The notes below the pieces were generated by a model, which ran no database searches, had not been told where the DNA came from, and saw only the letters and a list, made by a program, of their open reading frames with translations. From the NCBI RefSeq assembly GCF_030687495.1, contig NZ_CP117435.1, forward strand, positions 3,972,501 through 4,036,500: a DNA stretch of 64,000 nucleotides, given 5' to 3'. This document shows, piece after piece, positions 61,367-64,000 of this stretch (within the stretch, counting starts at the first letter, position 1; the number at the start of each line of letters is the position of its first letter). Source of the DNA: Pseudomonas sp. FP453 (GTDB taxonomy: Bacteria > Pseudomonadota > Gammaproteobacteria > Pseudomonadales > Pseudomonadaceae). The translations under genes and the position numbers were made by a program.

Positions 61367-63661
61367 TCAAAACTCCGCGCTGAGGGTGGTCTGGAAGGTG
61401 CGCGGCGAACCGGGCCGGTAGTAGGCCGGCCCGCTGGCGCTGGTGAGGATGTAGCCGAGGTAGTCCTTGTCGAAGAGGTTGTCGATGTTGAAGCGCAGCT
61501 TGACGCTCTTGAGCGGCCCGTAATGCAGGCGCTCGCCGCCAAGGTCGAGGTAGGCGTTGTAGAGCGTGTAGCCCGGCACCGATTCGGTGTTGGTGAAGTT
61601 GCTGTAGCGCGAGCCGATATGCCGCCCGGAAACATTCAGCACCGCCCACGGCGCCAGCTCGTAGGTGATGCCCGCCTGCGCCAGCCAGCGCGGGCTGTCG
61701 GGGATGTTGTTGTCCTTGAGGGACAGCCCGGCGGCATCGTCCTTGAACTGCGCGATGTTGTAGGTGAGGTTGCCGTTGAGCACCAGTTTGTCCGCCAGCA
61801 CCGGCGGCTTCCATTGCCCGCTCAACTCGGTGCCGTAGGCCAGCGCGCGACCGACGTTCTGATAATAGGTTTCAGCGGTGCTGCTGCCGGCCACCGGCGA
61901 GGCGAAGGCTTGCAGGCGGTTGTCGAACTCGGTGCGGTACAGCGCCCAGGCCGCGTTGAACGTCGCACGATTGAGGCGGTAGCCCACCTCGTAGTTCTTC
62001 GAAGTCTCCGCCGCCGGGGCCGGCGCATTGGGGCTGGCCGCGCGGAACACATCGTCGGCGCCCCGAGGCAGCGCCATGTTCTCCGAGTAGGAGGCAAACA
62101 GCTGAGAGTTGGCCGTCAGGTCATACACCAGCCCGGCCTGGGGCAGGAAGTTGTCGGTCCATGAGGTGCTCAGGCGCGGCTGGCGGTTGGCGATGTAGTC
62201 GCCAGCATTGCGATAGCCTTCGATGCGGTAGTCCAGGTCCAGGCGCTTGAAGCCGTATTGCAGGCGCAGGCGGTCGTCGAGCAGGGTCCAGGTGTCTTTG
62301 ATGTTCAGTTGCAGGGAGTCGCGGGTCGAGGTGAAGTCGCCCTGCTTGTGCACCGGTTCATTGAACAGCGGGCTGCCATCGGGGCTGCCGTCGCTCAGGT
62401 TGTAGCGCGCTTGCAAGCGGTTGAACACATCCTTTTCGGCCCACACCCCCGCTTCGATGGCATGCTGGCCGACGTGCCAGGTCAGGCTGCTGCGCCCGCC
62501 GTAACGGTGGCCGCTGAGGGATGACAGCCCGTATTGCACACCCCGCGGATCGACCAGGCCGGGCACGTTGGCCTCGGCGTTATGCAGCGCCAGCGAGGTG
62601 CTGTAGGCCTCGGGGGACACGCCGAAACCCTTCTTGGCTTCGTAGTAGACGCTGGTGCTGCTTTCCAACGCATCGTTGAGCAGAAAGTTGCCGGTGAGGC
62701 TGTACAAGGTGTCGCGCCGCTGGTTGATCGCCTGCTTGTACGACTGGTTGTAATTGGGATTGCTGTAGGGCACGCCAGCCACGGTTTCGGCTTGCGGCGG
62801 CACTTCCTTGAGGTACGCGAAATCACGCCCGGAGCGACCGAACGGATCATTGGCGGTGCCGTGGTATTGGGCCTGGGTCACATAGGGCGAGTCGTAGTCA
62901 TAAAAGTCGTTGTGCACCGCGCGAAACAGCAGCTCATGGCCCTCGCCGAACTGATAGCGCACTTTGCCCTCCAAGTGCTCACGGTCGATGGTGCCGGGGC
63001 CGCGCCACAGGTCGCCGTCGATCTTCGAGCGGCTGAAATACGCCGACAGCCCCGCATGCTCGCCGGTTTGCAGCTTGACGAAACTGCGTCGCAGGCTGTC
63101 GCTGCCCAGGGTGTATGACGTGCTGACCCCGGCGTCCTTGGCCGGATGGGTGGAGATGTAATCCACGTACGGCCCCAGCGAGGTATACCCCGGCTGCGAC
63201 ACGTCCCCGGCGCCGGTGGACGCGGTGACGCGTTCGGTGTTTTCGTTATCGACGTAGCGGTAGATCGGGCTGCCACCAAACTGGTCGCTGCGTCCCAGGG
63301 GTACACCGTCGATGGAGAAGCCGATCTGTTGCAGGTTGAACGCGCGCACGAACACCGAGTTGCCGAATTCGTAGAGGCCCAGGGCATCGTTGGACTGCAC
63401 GTTGAAGCCGGGCAAGGCTTCGAGCATCTTCAAGCCTGAGGTACCGGCGGGCGCCGACTGCAAGGCTTGATGGGAAATGGTCAGGGTGTTGCTGATCTGG
63501 TCAGTGCCAATCGCCAGGTTGGCCTCGGTGACACGCGCGCCGACCACTTCGACCTTGTCCAGCTGCGCTTCTTGCGCCAGTACGCCCTCAACCGTCAGGC
63601 CCATCAACAGGAGCCCGCTCAACCATCTCTTGTTCGCCAGTGACTCACGCTGATTGCTCAT
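61367..63661 (-). CDS. TonB-dependent outer-membrane receptor
   Basis: This 764-residue receptor has a leader NKRWLSGLLLMGLTVEGVLA then QEAQLDKVEVVGARV. The plug has LKMLEALPGFNVQSNDALG, VRAFNLQQIGFSIDGVPLG and VTASTGAGDVSQPGY. The barrel ends TFQTTLSAEF. Co-transcription with a periplasmic dipeptidase and the LLM monooxygenase suggests import of a peptide-like or organosulfur compound rather than a siderophore. No Fur box was seen. Confidence 0.87.
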   Translation of the reverse strand: MSNQRESLANKRWLSGLLLMGLTVEGVLAQEAQLDKVEVVGARVTEANLAIGTDQISNTLTISHQALQSAPAGTSGLKMLEALPGFNVQSNDALGLYEFGNSVFVRAFNLQQIGFSIDGVPLGRSDQFGGSPIYRYVDNENTERVTASTGAGDVSQPGYTSLGPYVDYISTHPAKDAGVSTSYTLGSDSLRRSFVKLQTGEHAGLSAYFSRSKIDGDLWRGPGTIDREHLEGKVRYQFGEGHELLFRAVHNDFYDYDSPYVTQAQYHGTANDPFGRSGRDFAYLKEVPPQAETVAGVPYSNPNYNQSYKQAINQRRDTLYSLTGNFLLNDALESSTSVYYEAKKGFGVSPEAYSTSLALHNAEANVPGLVDPRGVQYGLSSLSGHRYGGRSSLTWHVGQHAIEAGVWAEKDVFNRLQARYNLSDGSPDGSPLFNEPVHKQGDFTSTRDSLQLNIKDTWTLLDDRLRLQYGFKRLDLDYRIEGYRNAGDYIANRQPRLSTSWTDNFLPQAGLVYDLTANSQLFASYSENMALPRGADDVFRAASPNAPAPAAETSKNYEVGYRLNRATFNAAWALYRTEFDNRLQAFASPVAGSSTAETYYQNVGRALAYGTELSGQWKPPVLADKLVLNGNLTYNIAQFKDDAAGLSLKDNNIPDSPRWLAQAGITYELAPWAVLNVSGRHIGSRYSNFTNTESVPGYTLYNAYLDLGGERLHYGPLKSVKLRFNIDNLFDKDYLGYILTSASGPAYYRPGSPRTFQTTLSAEF

Positions 63662-63777
63662 TGCTGCTCCTTGTCGGTTTCTGTCGGGTGCACGAACCCG
63701 CTCCAGGGCGTTCGGCGCGTGGGCGCCGAAGCCTGGAATCCTGTCTAGGGGGGAAAAGTGTCAGTGAAACGCGGGAG

Positions 63778-64000
63778 TCACGCCGTTCTGGCAGCGATGG
63801 CCTCGACTTCCACCAGCGCACCCGGCAGCGGCAGCGCCACCACTTGCAACGCAGTACGCGCAGGTTTGTTCGGCTGCTCTGGCGTGCCGAAGAACTGCGT
63901 GTAGCCGGCCTGCAAGCCGGCGAAATCGAGCTTGCCGCCAGTCTCTTCGGCGCCCACCAGGAACACCCGCAGTTGCACGATATCGCCGAGGTCGAGGTCG
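63778..64000 (-). CDS. RidA-family protein (partial)
   Basis: The C-terminal 73 codons of a Rid/YjgF protein are present: IVQLRVFLVG, YTQFFGTPEQPNKPARTALQVVALPLPGALVEVEAIA. The Arg in PARTA binds substrate carboxylates and the Glu in VEVEAIA is conserved for imine deaminases. The N-terminus is beyond the right edge. It lies 116 bp upstream of the TonB receptor in the same direction. Confidence 0.87.
   Translation of the reverse strand, partial: DLDLGDIVQLRVFLVGAEETGGKLDFAGLQAGYTQFFGTPEQPNKPARTALQVVALPLPGALVEVEAIAARTA

Overview
The window is a GC-rich chromosomal segment of a Pseudomonas of the fluorescens group. The evidence is the gene content (hpa operon split into hpaG1/hpaG2, OprD-type porins, PfeA/PfeSR-like siderophore uptake, DUF6124, DUF6392) and the many REP/REPIN-type intergenic repeats. 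No rRNA, tRNA, CRISPR array, integrase or transposase was seen. Coordinates and frames were read by eye. Family assignments come from recognisable motifs, not from a database search.

Region 1 (1-8.3 kb) is the 4-hydroxyphenylacetate/homoprotocatechuate meta-cleavage operon: hpaA (partial, divergent), then hpaG1-G2-E-D-F-X-H-I, closed by a convergent hpaR. Two near-identical candidate HpaR operators sit upstream of hpaG1 and hpaR. Region 2 (8.5-18.9 kb) looks like the feeder pathway for aromatic monoamines such as tyramine: FAD amine-oxidase-like protein, cupin, MoaF, two SDRs, AraC regulator, DUF3156, APC permease, porin and a phenylacetaldehyde-type dehydrogenase. It would deliver 4-hydroxyphenylacetate to region 1. 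Four of these genes carry six frameshifts between them, all one extra base in a short homopolymer.

Region 3 (19-25.4 kb) has a GST-LysR-LysR-PNPOx-like operon, a 280-nt structured repeat, fetAB and an AT-richer orphan membrane protein. Region 4 (25.6-35.3 kb) is one long minus-strand unit: Nac-like LysR, accB, accC, pxpB, pxpC, a degenerate biotin-carrier-like protein, pxpA, an SDR and an amino-acid ABC transporter. It suggests 5-oxoproline uptake and ATP-dependent opening. A 42-nt regulatory module containing an ATA-N9-TAT palindrome is repeated inside it. Region 5 (35.6-39.8 kb) encodes an aminotransferase, a DHA2 exporter and an OprD porin.

Region 6 (39.8-42.7 kb) is a small toxin island: DUF6124, a PAAR/S-type-pyocin/nuclease-like toxin (frameshifted) and a DUF6392 immunity protein. 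It is bounded by 76-nt direct repeats, one of which is the 3' end of the porin gene. Region 7 (42.8-48.0 kb) is a catecholate-siderophore unit: esterase, PfeA-like receptor, sensor kinase and response regulator. Region 8 (48.1-49.0 kb) holds two inverted copies of the structured repeat around a REPIN.

Region 9 (49.0-56.4 kb) is a coherent but unnamed salvage cluster: signal-less NMT1/THI5-like protein, APH-type kinase, two-domain rhodanese (frameshifted), TonB receptor, e(P4)-type lipoprotein phosphatase, PnuC/PnuT transporter and a GntR/UTRA regulator. A perfect UTRA-type palindrome lies at its head. Uptake, periplasmic dephosphorylation and cytoplasmic rephosphorylation of a phosphorylated vitamin (thiamine or nicotinamide riboside) is the best reading. 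Region 10 (56.5-58.6 kb) has an orphan hcp beside a putative membrane-acting effector/immunity pair. Region 11 (58.7-64 kb) has an LLM flavin monooxygenase, an M19 dipeptidase, a TonB receptor and a partial RidA.
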